NCBI GenBank assembly: GCA_025677815.1 | Contig: JAIXMP010000011.1 | Location: 1,302,001 to 1,366,000, forward strand | Origin: Phascolomyces articulosus | Taxonomy: Eukaryota > Mucoromycota > Mucoromycetes > Mucorales > Lichtheimiaceae | Reading direction: 5' to 3' | DNA length: 64,000 bases | Shown here: piece by piece, positions 25,218-38,000 of the stretch | Numbering within the stretch: the first letter of the stretch is position 1 | How the letters are laid out: each line of letters starts with the position of its first letter | Notes under the pieces: generated by a model | Databases searched by the model: none | Seen by the model: only the letters and a program-made list of their open reading frames with translations | What the model was told of the DNA's origin: nothing | Translations under genes and position numbers: made by a program

Positions 25218-26006
25218 TCATGCAAAACACAAAAAAAAAAGAAAGAAAAAGAAAGGAAGGTAAAACAAACGCACAAACAACAATATACTCTATTCTATTC
25301 ACTTTTTTGCTGTTGTAAGACAAAATAAAAAGTTCTAAAGGAGAGAGGTCTATTATTTGCTTAGAGGTGTATGTGCAAACGAAGGGGAAGAATATGAATA
25401 ATAATAATAAAAGAATAAATCTATTGACAAAAAAAAAAAGGGGGGATGCACAAGAAACAAAAAAAAAAGCGCGGTGAGCCGACATTTTGGGAAATTTTAG
25501 GATACACAAAAAAATTGGCCACTCAATGGTACCAAAATTGGTAAGTCTCAGTTAAAAAAATAACATAAAAATGTATTTTGTCCATTTGCTTGAAGAATAA
25601 GAATAGTATTTATTACTAATACTATTACCCTATTAATTAATATGAGAAAGATATGCATTACATAATATAAAATTCTAGTATAAATATCTGTTCCTGGTAA
25701 CTAATAAAATGATAGAATTATGTAAATGGAAAACTTATGTTCCATAATTATTCTCTCATGAACACACTTTAAAAGTTGTCAAAAAATCACCTTATTTGGA
25801 TATTTATCATCATTTTATTATTCTTTTATATCATCCTATCTTTATATTTTTATCGTTTCTTCATCTTCTTTTACCCGCTCATTTTTTTTTATAAAAAACT
25901 AATACTGAATGTAAGAAATATGTCATCAGCATCTGAGCCATTACCAAGAATATAGCCTGCATCACAAAGGAGCATCATCATTGTTTATCAAAAATAAGTG
26001 TACCAA
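25218..26006. other. intergenic upstream of the TPR-MBL gene
   Basis: AT-rich with T runs and no gene-like frame. It includes the probable promoter of the TPR-MBL gene just above 25217. Confidence 0.5.
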
Positions 26007-26450
26007 CGTCCTAAAATTGCTTTCCCATATAAATGCATTTGCGGACATTTAAAGGCTTTGATAACATTTAAATGTTTGAAATGCATTTGTTCACATTTGG
26101 CAGCCTTTAAATCTTAAAAAACATTTATTTTACAAGGGAAACATTTAAGAAAGCTAGAAACATTTGTGAGCATTTGCAAGCATTTGTCAACATTTGCTGA
26201 TAATTTATTATAGTGACCAACATTTGGAACCATCCAATTGCTGAATGAACTACCTTTTTTATATACTTCTCCGAAAGCATTGAGTTACTTCTAATAAATT
26301 ATCAGCCAATGTTGACAAATGCTGGCAAATGTTGGCAAATACTCACAAATATTTTTAAAGGCTGCCAAATGTGAACAAATGCATTCAAAATTTTAGTCAA
26401 ATATTTAAATGTCCGCAAATGCATTTATATAGGAAAGCAACTTTAGGACG
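26007..26450. repeat. long imperfect inverted repeat (fold-back element) built from CATTTG units
   Basis: The left arm (26007-26213) begins CGTCCTAAAATTGCTTTCC and runs through ATAAATGCATTTGCGGACAT to GATAATTTATTATAG. The right arm (26291-26450) is its imperfect reverse complement, ending GGAAAGCAACTTTAGGACG. Each arm contains many (A/G)CATTTG heptamers, some near-tandem. The loop between the arms is about 77 bp. The 3' part of the left arm is longer than its counterpart by an inserted segment (about 26116-26160). Outermost bases CGTCC/GGACG could be element termini. A target-site duplication is not obvious. The structure resembles a MITE or fold-back transposon. No coding frame of its own. 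Confidence 0.85.
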
Positions 26451-27284
26451 AAAACTGTTCAGGACGCGAGTAATAGTAATGACTTTTATTATATCTCAAG
26501 AACAATATCATCAAAACAAGCTTGTTCGTAAACACATTACAAATAAATATGTTGCAAGCAGTAAAACTGTTATCTTTGGGAAGAAGTACGAGTATAAAGT
26601 ATAATAAGCCATATATATCTCGCTTAGATGTCACTCATATTGGCTTGGTGTTTTTGTGCAGTTAATGGACATATATTTTAAATTTGTCTACATATATGTT
26701 ATAATTTATTAGTGTATATATATATATAGTCGAATACCTCGGATATGATGATTTGGACCAAATCCCTGTGTCAATTTAAATGTTTTGTGACATCTCCATA
26801 AAAAAAAAAGTTGCGGAAACCGTGAGTGCAATTTTTTGCAACTGGAAAAAGCGGGGTTCTGATAAATGTGGCTCTAACTATTGCCTGGAAGGTAATTTGA
26901 CAATGGAATGCAAAGTACTTTCTGGCGTTTGATAGCATGAATTTCTTTGTAGAAACACAATATAAGGTTAATATCATTTGATAAAGAACAAGCGAATAAA
27001 GGTATAGTATCACTATTACCTGCAATGTGATCATAGACTCGTATGTGACAGATAGTTATAGTGACTACGGGAATCATACGATATAATATGTTGTAAATTA
27101 GATCAATGATAAACAATGTACATTTGAATAACACTATATTAAAAAAGTAAGAATATTATATTTATTATTATTGTTATTAGATCCATCTGTTGTTGCCCAA
27201 TAATATTTTCATTACGAATATATGGTCAGAATAACGAGAACTGTGATTTTTTTTCATTGTCCTAACAATCTTTGATCATTTTAT
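26451..27284. other. intergenic, nothing recognised
   Basis: AT-rich, with chance short frames on both strands. No recognised domains or repeats except flanking the fold-back element. Confidence 0.5.
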
Positions 27285-28340
27285 CAATGCCGTCCTTGAA
27301 ATTATTCCACAGTTTAATTAAATCTAACCCAGAGCCATCTACCAGCTTCACAGATAGGGCTATAATTTTCATCATAACCAATCCTTGTTTAGGGGAATCT
27401 CTAATGTCGCATATCATTGATCAGCAGACCATATCACTTTCCAGTTCGTCCTATATATACATATTCAAGAGAGAGTGTGTGTATGTGTTTAGATATATGA
27501 TTATCAAATCTTCACATATCATTTGGAATAACCTAAAGTAACTTGTGTATAAAGCTGGAGTGAAGCGGAAAACAAAATGATAAAGTTCATGAGATTTTAA
27601 TACAAGTTTTCAAATATTTCTTGTACCTCAATGGGCAATAGGTTTCTTTGTCTATTATAGCTTCTAAATTACTACTATGTCTAACAATTAGTGGGCGAGC
27701 TCTTAGAATCACATTATATCTATCTTTTGCTGACAAATTCCCCATGCCATGCGCACTGAATTAGGAATTAAATAATATAATAGTTGCTGCTGAGTGTCCA
27801 TTGTAAAAAAAAAAAATGTTGTCGATAAATCATAAAATGGGTACCATTCAAAAGTGCTGATTCTAACGAGTTCAAAAAATCTATGCCTAGTAAGTCAGAT
27901 TTCAGACTATATTCTAGTTTTATTAAGAGGCACTTTCATAAACCAAAAGTCTGTCACACGTTTTGTCAGGAACACAATAAAAGAAAAACTGAAGTAATAC
28001 TTGTGGTGATTTCTTATTCGTAATGATGGTAGTCTTCTAATGAAGGGTCCATTATTGTTATAACTATTAATTGTATATTTATACGTAACCTTCAAAGTAG
28101 TTTATAATATAGCTCAAATAAAAAAATATTTACCTCCTTTTTGATATCCTCCTTGTTAAGTCGAGCCTTACTGTAATCCGTAATACCATTTTTGAAATAT
28201 ACTTAGTGAACCATATATTTTATAGCTGCTTGAAGTTCGTGCGTTCCAGAATTTGCTAATGCTGTTTCGAGAATATCATTCGCAAAGAAATTGTTTAAAG
28301 ACGACGTACCAGCCTCCTGTGAAAATACTGATCCAATACT
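27285..28340 (-). pseudogene. decayed gene of unknown family
   Basis: Several minus-strand segments have coding-like composition in different frames. At about 28180-28340 there is GSVFSQEAGTSSLNNFF then DILETALANSGTHELQAAIK, followed by a stop. At about 28120-28190 there is YFKNGITDYSKARLNKEDIK. At about 27590-27770 there is GNLSAKDRYNVILRARP then RHSSNLEAIIDKETY with a stop after KTCIKIS. At about 27270-27390 there is MMKIIALSVKLVDGSGLDL then NNFKDGIDKMIKDC and a stop. These could be remnants of one multi-exon gene with stops and lost splice sites. I do not recognise the family. Boundaries are rough, and a still-functional gene with unusual splicing cannot be excluded. Confidence 0.35.
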
Positions 28341-28972
28341 AAGAATAAACGAAAAAAGGTGTTTATCTGATTGAATTAGATTATATTTTTGTATATATTT
28401 TTTATCATTATCAGGATTACTATTATGATCTTATGTGTTTCAACATCAATCAACGTTTGCTCAGTTATTTTGACTGTTATAAGATTAGAGATAAAAAAAG
28501 GGTCAATAATTTGCATTAAAATTTCACCCAGTTTGACACTACACATTTTCTCGCAGTAAAACCCATTCTTGCTCTTTATTATTATCCAGTTTAGAAATAA
28601 TTAAATGAAAAAATAATGAGACTCAATTCTTTCTATCCTCTATAATATTATTTTATTGAAAAAGCAAAAGAGAGTATTCATGCAAAAGCTTTTCCAAGCA
28701 TGAAATAATGATATACTTTTGGGCATTCAGGAGTGGCTTGCGGTTGAGATAGAGGTGTGGCAAAAGGGAAATGTTTCCTCATTTTTTTAGAGTTAAGGTG
28801 TGAGTGCTTTGCTGCCAAAATGAGGTCGGAGTCGCATCACCAAGCTCCGTTCGCAACACACACACAAAAAAAGTATACACGTGTGTGAGGTGAGTAAAGT
28901 GTGAGTTGGGTTTTTAAATCTTGACATCTTGATCATCCCATCGCGTCAGCTTTTTAATATATATATAAAATC
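28341..28972. other. intergenic / promoter of CCT-alpha
   Basis: No gene-like frame. An ATATATATAAAA tract lies directly against the chosen start codon at 28973, and CACACACA/ACGTGTGTGAGGTGAG repeats lie at 28855-28910. A short upstream non-coding exon is possible because the TATA-like tract is too close to the ATG to serve it directly. Confidence 0.45.
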
Positions 28973-31508
28973 ATGTATCAACGTGAAAAGAATTCATCAC
29001 TCTTTCTCGGAGGTGAACGTACAACTGGTCAAGATGTTCGGGCAAGCAATGGTAATTTTTTTTTATTTATTCAATCTACTTTTAATCCATCTCTTTTTTT
29101 TTATACTATAATATACGCGTATAGAAACGAATAATATTTTTGACATTTCTAAAAGTGTAACGAGAAAAAAATAAAGTCCAACAGGCACACTAAATCCATG
29201 CATTCATCATCATCCCTATAGTTCTTGCCGCTGCATCCATTGCCAATATTGTCAAAAGTTCTTTGGGTCCTGTTGGTTTAGACAAGATGCTTGTCGATGA
29301 AATTGGTGTAAGGAAAACAAAAAAAAATAAACAATAATAATCATTGTCATCATGAAAGAATCTCCACCCCCTTTTTTATATATATAAAACGATGACATTG
29401 ACATACAGGGTGATGGTAATAACTTTTGTAAAATATATATAGGATGTGACGATTAGTAATGATGGTGCCACCATTTTGCAACTTTTAGAAGTTGAACATC
29501 CAGCTGGCAAAGTTTTGGTTGAATTAGCACAACAACAAGATCGTGAAGTCGGTGATGGTACTACTTCTGTTGTTGTGATTGCTGCAGAATTATTAAAACG
29601 TGCCAATGAATTGGTCAAGAACAAGATTCATCCTACTACTATTATTACTGGTTATCGTCTTGCTTCCAAGGTAGCATGCAAGTTTATTGCAGATCAAATG
29701 GCTGTCAAGGTGGATACGTTGGGTAAAGAATGTTTGGTGAATGCTGCCAAGACTTCCATGAGCAGTAAAATCATTGGCTCGTAAGTTTTTATTTATAGGG
29801 TGGAATGCTGGAAAGAAAGAGAGAATGAATGTTATATATATATATATATATATAAAAGAAGGAAAAAGGATAGTGTATATTGGGTTGCTAGGTAATGTAA
29901 TATCTCACCTTGAATAAACAACAAAATAAATAATAGTGACTCTGACTTTTTCGCCAACTTGGCTGTGGAAGCCATGCTTGCTGTCAAGTCAACCAACTAC
30001 CGTGGTGAATCGAAATACCCCGTCAAGGCTGTCAATATCCTTAAAGCACATGGTAAATCTGGTCGTGAATCCATGTTTGTTCGTGGTTACGCATTGAATT
30101 GTACTGTTGCTTCTCAAGCCATGAAGACTCATATCCAAAATGCCAAGATTGCTTGTCTCGACATGAACTTGCAAAAGGCACGCATGCATTTGGGTGTCAA
30201 TATTGTTGTGGATGATCCTGACAAGTTGGAAGATATCCGAAAGCGAGAAATTGAAATCACAACTGAACGTATTCAAAAGATCCTTGCTACTGGTGCTAAT
30301 GTGATTATGACAACAAAGGGTATTGATGATTTATGCTTAAAATTGTTCGTCGAAGCTGGTGCTATGGCTGTTCGTCGCTGTAAGAAGGAAGATTTGAAGC
30401 GTATTGCTCGTGCTACTGGAGGTAAAAAAAATGGAGTTTTTTTTGTTTAGTTCAATATGGGAGATATAATGAAAATATAAGGATTCAAGGGAGCCATGAA
30501 AAAAATGACGATGATGGGAAAACAAAAAGGAGAAAAGGAGGAAAGGGGTTGAAAAAAAAACATCGGAAAGGTTAAAAAAAAGAAAGAGAGAGAAAAGGGA
30601 TGATAAAAGTGGATTGAGAAAAAGAGATTCAGGGTGAATGGCAAGATATTCACCTTTTTCTATATGCATCTATCTATGTGTGATTAGCTACCTTCATCTC
30701 TACATTGGCCAACTTGGATGGTGAAGAAACCTTTGAAGCATCTTACTTGGGTCAAGCCGACGAAGTTGTTCAAGAACGTATTTCTGATGATGAATGTATC
30801 CTTGTCAAGGGTACCAAGGTTCAAAACTCTGCTTCCATCATCTTGCGCGGTGCAAACGATTACATGTTGGATGAAATGGAGCGTGCTTTGCACGACTCGT
30901 TGTGCGTTGTCAAGCGTACCTTGGAAAGCAATAGTGTCGTGCCTGGTGGTGGTGCCGTTGAATCAGCCTTGAGTATATACCTTGAAAACTTTGCCACAAG
31001 TGTTGGTTCGCGTGAACAACTTGCCATTGCTGAATATGCAAATGCTCTTTTGACCATTCCCAAGACTTTGGCTGTCAATGCTGCCAAGGATTCCACTGAA
31101 TTGGTATCCAAGTTGCGTGCCTATCATAATGCTGCCTTGAATGAAGGTGCCGATGAACGTAAACGTGCTCTTAAATATTATGGTTTGGAATTGATCCATG
31201 GTGGTATTCGTGATAATTTGGCTGCTGGTGTTTTGGAACCTGCCATGTCCAAGATTAAATCTTTGAAGAGTGCTACAGAAGCTGCTATTGCTATTTTGCG
31301 AATTGATGATATGATTAAGGGTAATGATTCATTTTTCTTTTGTTATTGATAAAAAAAAAAGGAGCAAGTTAGATTGGGCTGTGGGGTAGGAGAGTCCCAT
31401 TGAAGGGAGAGAGAGAAGATGACTAACATCTATTTTTCTTTTATCCATTTTTTTATAGTTGCACCAGAACCTCAAGCTGAAGATCCTCATGGTGGTCATG
31501 GTCATTAG
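28973..31508 (+). CDS. TCP1: T-complex protein 1 subunit alpha (CCT1)
   Basis: Subunit of the cytosolic group II chaperonin TRiC/CCT, which folds actin, tubulin and other clients with ATP. Six exons: 28973-29051, 29222-29307, 29443-29780, 29937-30421, 30688-31320 and 31459-31508, giving 556 aa. The N-terminus LFLGGERTTGQDVRASN and SSLGPVGLDKMLVDEIG, then TISNDGATILQLLEVEHPA, are CCT-alpha hallmarks. GDGTTSVVVIAAELL is the ATP-binding GDGTT motif. NAKIACLDMNLQ and LATGANVIMTTKGIDD cover the apical domain. VVPGGGAVESALSIYLE and LRIDDMIK close the equatorial domain. The short tail VAPEPQAEDPHGGHGH is Gly/His-rich rather than the usual acidic end. The exact start is uncertain because the first nine or so codons do not resemble the family. 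The body is unambiguous. Confidence 0.95.
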
Positions 31509-32117
31509 AATACATAATTTTTTTCTGCTTTTTAAACAAGGGTTGTCATTTTTCTTTCATTCATTCTATTTTTCTTTATAAAAAAAATATACAAAAACTA
31601 GTAGTAAAACAAAAACAAAAAGAAAGCTTGCATAATTGAATGAGTTAATTTCTATATGATTTTTGTCGAGTAGTTTATTTGTTTGTGTGGGAAAATGGCA
31701 AGAGTCAGGAACCAAATAGTTATATTATTCAAGATATTTTTCTTACTGTTACTTTATTCATTCAGTCGTATTTAAAATACATATATTTTTTCTTCCCGAG
31801 GACTAGATTATTTGTAATTACTATTAGGATTTCTTTCAATTGGAACCCTAGAAATCGGATTGAATACAAAATATCTAAGGAGTATTGACTTATTGAAAAG
31901 AATACCACCATCTACCATATTCTTTCTATGCTCACTGACAAGAATTGTTTTTCATTTTCTAGCCTAAAACAAAGTTTTTTTTAAAAAAAACTTCTTTTTC
32001 TTCTTTTTATTTCTCCAATATACCCTATCTTTTCTTTTTCCTTCTTTATTACAATTCTCTTCTTTAGAAGAGTTATATGTATCTAGTATATTTCATCATA
32101 CTATTTAAAGTATTAGA
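31509..32117. other. intergenic between CCT-alpha and the transporter
   Basis: Trailer of CCT-alpha, then a pyrimidine-rich leader (31980-32060) before the transporter start. No other gene seen. Confidence 0.55.
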
Positions 32118-34022
32118 ATGCATCTTAAAAAGATCAAAGGAGAGTTTACACTACCACCACCCTTGGTAAAAATATCTTTGAACGAAGATGAGGAAGATCA
32201 TTCATCTATATCAAAAAGTATCACCATGAAAGAGGATCAAAATAGCAATCATAATGCGATAGGAGAAGAGGAAGAAAAAAAGATTGTTCGAGCATTGGAC
32301 AAGCATATGTTGCCATTGTTTTGTGTGTTCTATTTTACGGATTATTTGGATAGAGCCAATATTGGTAACGCAACGTAATGTTCTATATAGAAAAAGATTA
32401 TATGATATTTGCTGGCATAAACATCCACTCATTTCCTGATTATTATTATTTTTAGATTGGCAGGAATTCAAGAAGATCTTCAGGTAATAATATTAACTTA
32501 GAAGGCCACTGGTATTGCTGTTTTAAAAAAAGGGGAATTATGAACCAAAAAAAAAAAAAAAAAAAAACCTCGGCCATGTTTATTAATTAGCGATAAGAGG
32601 GGTTCATCCCAAATCATTTTCTTATAGATATCAGCTGCACAACTGAGTAGCATCATCTCTGCCTTCTATATTACATATGTATGGATTTCATGGTTTAACT
32701 AAAAAAAAAGTTACGATCGATGTAAAAGAATTGATATACGATACTGATAATATTATTGATTGAATAATGACGATAGATTTTATTTGAAGTACCTTCCAAT
32801 ATGATTCTGAAACAGACGAGTGCTGTGATTTGGTTATCAAGTATCATGTTGATTTGGGGCAGTAAGTTTTTTTTTATCAATGATTATATATATATATATA
32901 TCAATTATAAACTTTATCTATGTATTGTAAAGTTAACTTTGTTTCTGAAGCAATCACACTTGTTATGGGGTTTATTACAAGTTTTACTGGCATGTTGATT
33001 GCTCGACTATTGCTAGGGTAAGAAAAAACAAAAAAACATCATCTATATCCCTATTAAAAAAGATCCGTGTTCCTATTCATTACAATATATATATATATAT
33101 ATACGCAACAACAACTACATTCTTTTTCCTTTTCCATTGTATATACATATAATATAGAATGGCAGAAAGTGGGTACATACCAGGCATTCTTTACCAAATG
33201 TCACGCGTCTATAAACCGCGTGAATTGAGTCAACGCATTTCATTTTTACTCTGTATGTCTGCTTTATCAGGCATTGTATCGGGTCCGATTGCCTATGGTA
33301 CCTCTTTTTTAGAAGGTCGAAACAATATGCATGGATGGCAATATTTGTTCATTTTAGAAGGAGTCCCTACCATTGCTTTAAGTTTGGTCTCTTATTTCTC
33401 ACTATTTGATAACGTGGAACAAGTCAGTTGGCTAACACCAGCTCAAAAACAATTACAACATCGTCGTATGTTACTCTCCTCCCCAATTCAAGAAAAATCA
33501 CCACAAAACTTGGGTTCTTTGGGACATGATCAAAAGGTTGAAATCGTCAAGGAGAAAAATAACAACAATGAAGAGAAGGAATATCAACATGAAACGACGG
33601 GTCAATGGATGTCTGTTTATAAAGCATTTGTGGATTGGAAAACTTGGTTATTTGCTATGGTTTATATGTTGCATGTAGTCAATTTTTCAAGTTTTTCGAT
33701 TTTTTCACCTGTTATCATTGATGGTATGATATTTTTTTGTATATAATAAAATATGTAACGCGAGGGAGAAATATCTTGTACTAATGATTGTTTATCTGTT
33801 GTCGTATATTATCTATATATGTTTTTAGGATTTGGTTTTTCAGTATTAACATCTCAATTATTAGCAGCACCACCCAATTTGGTCTCTATCACCGTCATAT
33901 TGATTAGTGGTTATTTGACAGATCGATATAATAATATTCGGGCCAAGTTACTTGTTGCAAGTGGATGTATTTTATCCATTGGTTATTCCATGATGCTTTT
34001 ATTACGAGATCGATGGGGTATG

Positions 34023-34055
<33 letters not shown>

Positions 34056-34692
34056 TTACCTTTATTTTTATTTTTTTACTCCTGCTGATACACAAAGTTA
34101 ATTTATATATCTATCAACAATTTATAGCACTTTATGGATCCTTATTCGTTATTCCGGCTGGTTTGGGATTACAAGCACCAGCTGTAGTAGGATGGTCTGC
34201 TGTCAATTATCCAGATCTATCTGTACGAGCTGTTGCAGTAGCTCTAGTCGTCATGATAGGGAACACAGGCGGTGTCATTGCTTCTTATCTTTATCCTTCA
34301 ACACATGCACCTCATTACTGTAAGTCTTTTTTTAGTATATATACATATATATATATCTTTTTATATATTATAGTAGTTAATAATTATATTATTTTTTATG
34401 TAGATTTTGGCAATGGATTCAATTTGATATGTGCCGTCTTGATGTGTATCGTTTCTGGGTTGACAGGATATTTACTTTCTCTAGAAAACAAGCGTAGAGA
34501 TCAACTCTGTGAAGCCTTTATGCGACAGAATGAAAAGCAGCATCATTCTTTTATAGATGATGATGTGGGTCCTATTGAAAAGGTGAATATCCTTTTTATA
34601 CGATACTCATTAAAAGAGAAAATAGTTATTCATTCGAAATAATGTATTATATATAGGAATGGAAAGAAATGAAATATCGATTTTATTATTGA
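32118..34692 (+). CDS. MFS transporter, anion:cation symporter (Dal5/allantoate-permease) type
   Basis: Plasma-membrane major facilitator carrying a small organic anion. Ten exons: 32118-32374, 32456-32483, 32628-32678, 32777-32861, 32951-33017, 33158-33723, 33829-34017, 34128-34319, 34404-34582 and 34657-34692, giving 549 aa. After a hydrophilic acidic N-terminus comes RALDKHMLPLFCVFYFTDYL then DRANIGNA, the signature of the fungal ACS family. TM helices follow in pairs, with ITSFTGMLIARLLLGMAESG and GWQYLFILEGVPTIALSL being the usual TM4-6 blocks. A Lys/Asn/Glu-rich central loop of about 75 residues separates the two halves. The second half has GYLTDRYNNIRAK, and YPDLSVRAVAVALVVMIGNT then GGVIASYLYP. 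The substrate (allantoate, nicotinate, pantothenate or similar) cannot be decided. The ninth intron can be read through to an alternative C-terminus ending near 34642. The gene ends tail to tail with the PH/LRR gene. Confidence 0.92.
34023..34056. repeat. (CA)n(TA)n dinucleotide tract inside an intron
   Basis: A CA repeat followed by TA repeats just downstream of the GTATGC donor of the seventh transporter intron. Likely polymorphic in length. No coding effect. Confidence 0.8.
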
Positions 34693-35054
34693 AAAGGGAA
34701 ATTGTTTTGTTTGTTGTTATTGACACATAATATCATAATCATGCAATTTAAAATAATATAAGTATATATATATAAATATAGCAAATAATATGTAGTAAAA
34801 ATAAATATATAATGAAAGACTAACTTGTACACAGTACAAAAAAAAAGAAAGGAAAGGGGTGGAGAATAATGCAACAGAGAAAAAAAAAGATGAATGGGAA
34901 GTAATAATAATTATAGTAGTTAATAATATATATAATAATAAAAAAATACAAACATACACATACACACGAAGTAGTGGTGAACAAGTGAGAGAAAAAAAGG
35001 GGAATAAAGAATGATGATAATGAAGGATAAGAAGGAAAAAAGTAGATATATAAT
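34693..35054. other. tail-to-tail spacer between two convergent genes
   Basis: About 360 bp of A/T-rich DNA holding both 3' trailers. No gene-like frame. Confidence 0.6.
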
Positions 35055-38000
35055 TTAAAACCGTTGTTGATGTTGATTTCTTGCGATACTACCGAGTTCC
35101 TGCCTCACGATAATACCAAAATCATCAATAAATCCAGGATGATCATAATTTTCATCAATGGTCGGTTCTGTTACATGACGTCTTCGCGGTGGTCGTCTTG
35201 GGGCTGGTGTTGATGTTGCTGTTGGTGTATTATTTGAAATACGTCGTGGTGGTGCAGGTGTTTGATGTTGAGTAATGGAAGAAGAAACAACTGTACTGGT
35301 ACTTGTTCTTGCCGAAGGAGATGTAGACATAAATGCTTCTTCATAATGATGAATGTATTCATCAGGCGTACAACTTCTTCCCGTAGAAGAAGGTGTTTCT
35401 GGGTATGTATTAAAATATTGGTATTCTGCAGGTGTCATAGGTGATATCATAGTGGCCGCACTATCACGAAAATGATTTGGATGCTGATGATATTGTTGTT
35501 GATGTCTAGTAGATGCTGAAGATGAAGGTGACATGTTCCAAGGAGGAGGAGGCGATGGTAAAGGAGATTGAGTAATATGGTAATTGCCACCACTACCACT
35601 CTCCGACATTGCCCCAGGTAAAGGTTGTGATCGACTTGTTAAAATAGGACTACCCGCATTACTTCCAATGTTATGGTCCACTGCAGAATAATAGGTATAT
35701 CGACTATTACTTGATGAAGAGGATGTGGGTGGCATGGAAGGTGTTTCAGGTGGTGATGAGGAAGAGGATGTAGACTGAAGTCGTAATTGAGCAATGGCTA
35801 GTTCTTCTGCTGCATATTCGGCTTGCATTTGCAATGTACGCATACTCTTTTGTTCATCCTGATGTCGTTTATTATTTTCCTCCACCGCTTGCATCATTTT
35901 GTTAACCACACCCGTAATTTTACTGTAACTGGCTTCAGCTGATCTTCGTGTTTGGTTTTGCATTTGTAACTGAGACCGTGTACGTCGTGTTTCACTTGCT
36001 TGAGTAGAATGAATAATAAACCATTGCATTTCATTTTCACTTTGAATTAAACCAGCAATTGTGTCTCGTAATGTTTGTAATTGGTAACGCAAATCTTTGT
36101 ACGGTCGTGACAATTCAATCAAGCCTGATTTTGGAATGGCTGTTGTCATAGCGCGGAACCCTTGGATAGATGTCTATGGTAATTTTAAAAATATATTAAT
36201 TATCAAATATATATAATCATCTCTTCTCTCTTGTGTAGATAATCCTTCTCCCCATCTTTCTCATATTATCCTCTATCTCTCCCCCCACCCTCTTCAATGT
36301 TCATAATGATAACATACCATATTTTGATCAATATGTAATTCTTGCAAAGTACGATTATGTTCCAACACATCCGCCATAGCTTGAATACCAGCATCTCCCA
36401 ATTCCAATCCCGTCAAATCCAAACGTTCCAGATGACGATTATGTTTCAATCCAACCAAAGCTTGTGTAATGGCTTTACCCAACAAAGGAGCACTGGATCG
36501 AAAAGATAAATCCTTGAGTGTGGTATTTCGTTCAAACAACCGAGTCAATACACGCACCATGTCATTGGATACACTGTGTCCAGTACCAAGGACAAATCCA
36601 CTTTGAGCCAAATCCAAACGTGTCAATGTTTGATTATCTCGAAGACAATCAAATAATTCGCGCAGCGAATTTTCTTCCCATTCAATACGACCTAGCGCCA
36701 TGGAAGTAGGACCTCGTGTACCATTCATAAATACTGGAAATAGTTTGGGTAAATGGACCACATCTTTGAGTACTGGATTGCCATTGAAACTGACATGAAC
36801 ATTGCCACTTGGATGAATGCATTGCATAATATCACGTAAATGACCACCATGTAAACCACAATCGTCCAAACCAAGTACATGTTGTTGATTTTTATTTTTC
36901 TCTTGTTGTGTGGATGCTGTTGTGATGATAGGTGCAGATGATGAATCAACAGTGCTGCTGCTACTGTTACTGACAATTTTATTGCTACTGCTACTGCTTG
37001 TACTGCCAGTTCTTCCAATATATTGACTACCACTTGAACTGTTACTTCTATTACTGATGCTACTGGTAGTACTATTGTTTCTTCTACCACAAGACCATGA
37101 TCGAATCCATTGTGTTAATTGCAAAATATCATCATCCGTATGCTGCATCATGCTCATATCCAATTCCATCAAGGAAGGTTGACATTTAAACACCAATTGA
37201 CCAAATTGTAAACCACGATGTCCTTTTAATCGTAATACTTTAAGCTGTGTACAACGTTCAAGAATGGCTTCAATCAATCCAGGAGACACACCCGGCATAC
37301 TTGAGGTAAAAGACACATCTAAATAGGTCAGACGTTCAGGATGATAACTGAGCAAAGTAGACAAGATTTGTTCAATTTGCCGTGCATGCAAATTCATATC
37401 ATGAATGTCCAAATGTTTCAACCCTTTTCGTACATGAAGACCATTGACAAATTCTTGAATATCACTTGTTGACATTTGGTTTTTACCAATACAAATTCGA
37501 TCCAATCGTCCTCCTCCTTGATAATTACTTTCTCTTCTTGTAGTAACAACACCACCACCGCCACCAGTGCTGATACCATTGTCATTTTTTTGTTGTAATG
37601 CAATACCAATGGATGCCAAGGAAGAAGGGGGTGATAATGTAGCATGGTTACTTGAACCAATATGACAATCTGTCAAGTCAAGTTTGGTGAGTGATGGTGT
37701 ATCCACCAAAACAGCATATAATTCATTGGCAAGAACACTGTTGGTTGTTTTTCCTTTGGTATTTCGAGGATGCATAGCCCAGCCATCTTGCTCATTCGAT
37801 AACCACAAGTCCAACTCTTCAAGAGAATGATGTGCAAAGTTGATTTCTTTGAAGAAAGGCTAAATAAAGAAGAATTAATTATTAGATCACAGGAATTCAA
37901 TTATAATAACCCAATAACATATATTTTTTTTATGAAAGTAATAAAAAATAATAGATACTTACATTATGCCAAAGACTTCGAAACAAGGCAATCAGTTCAT

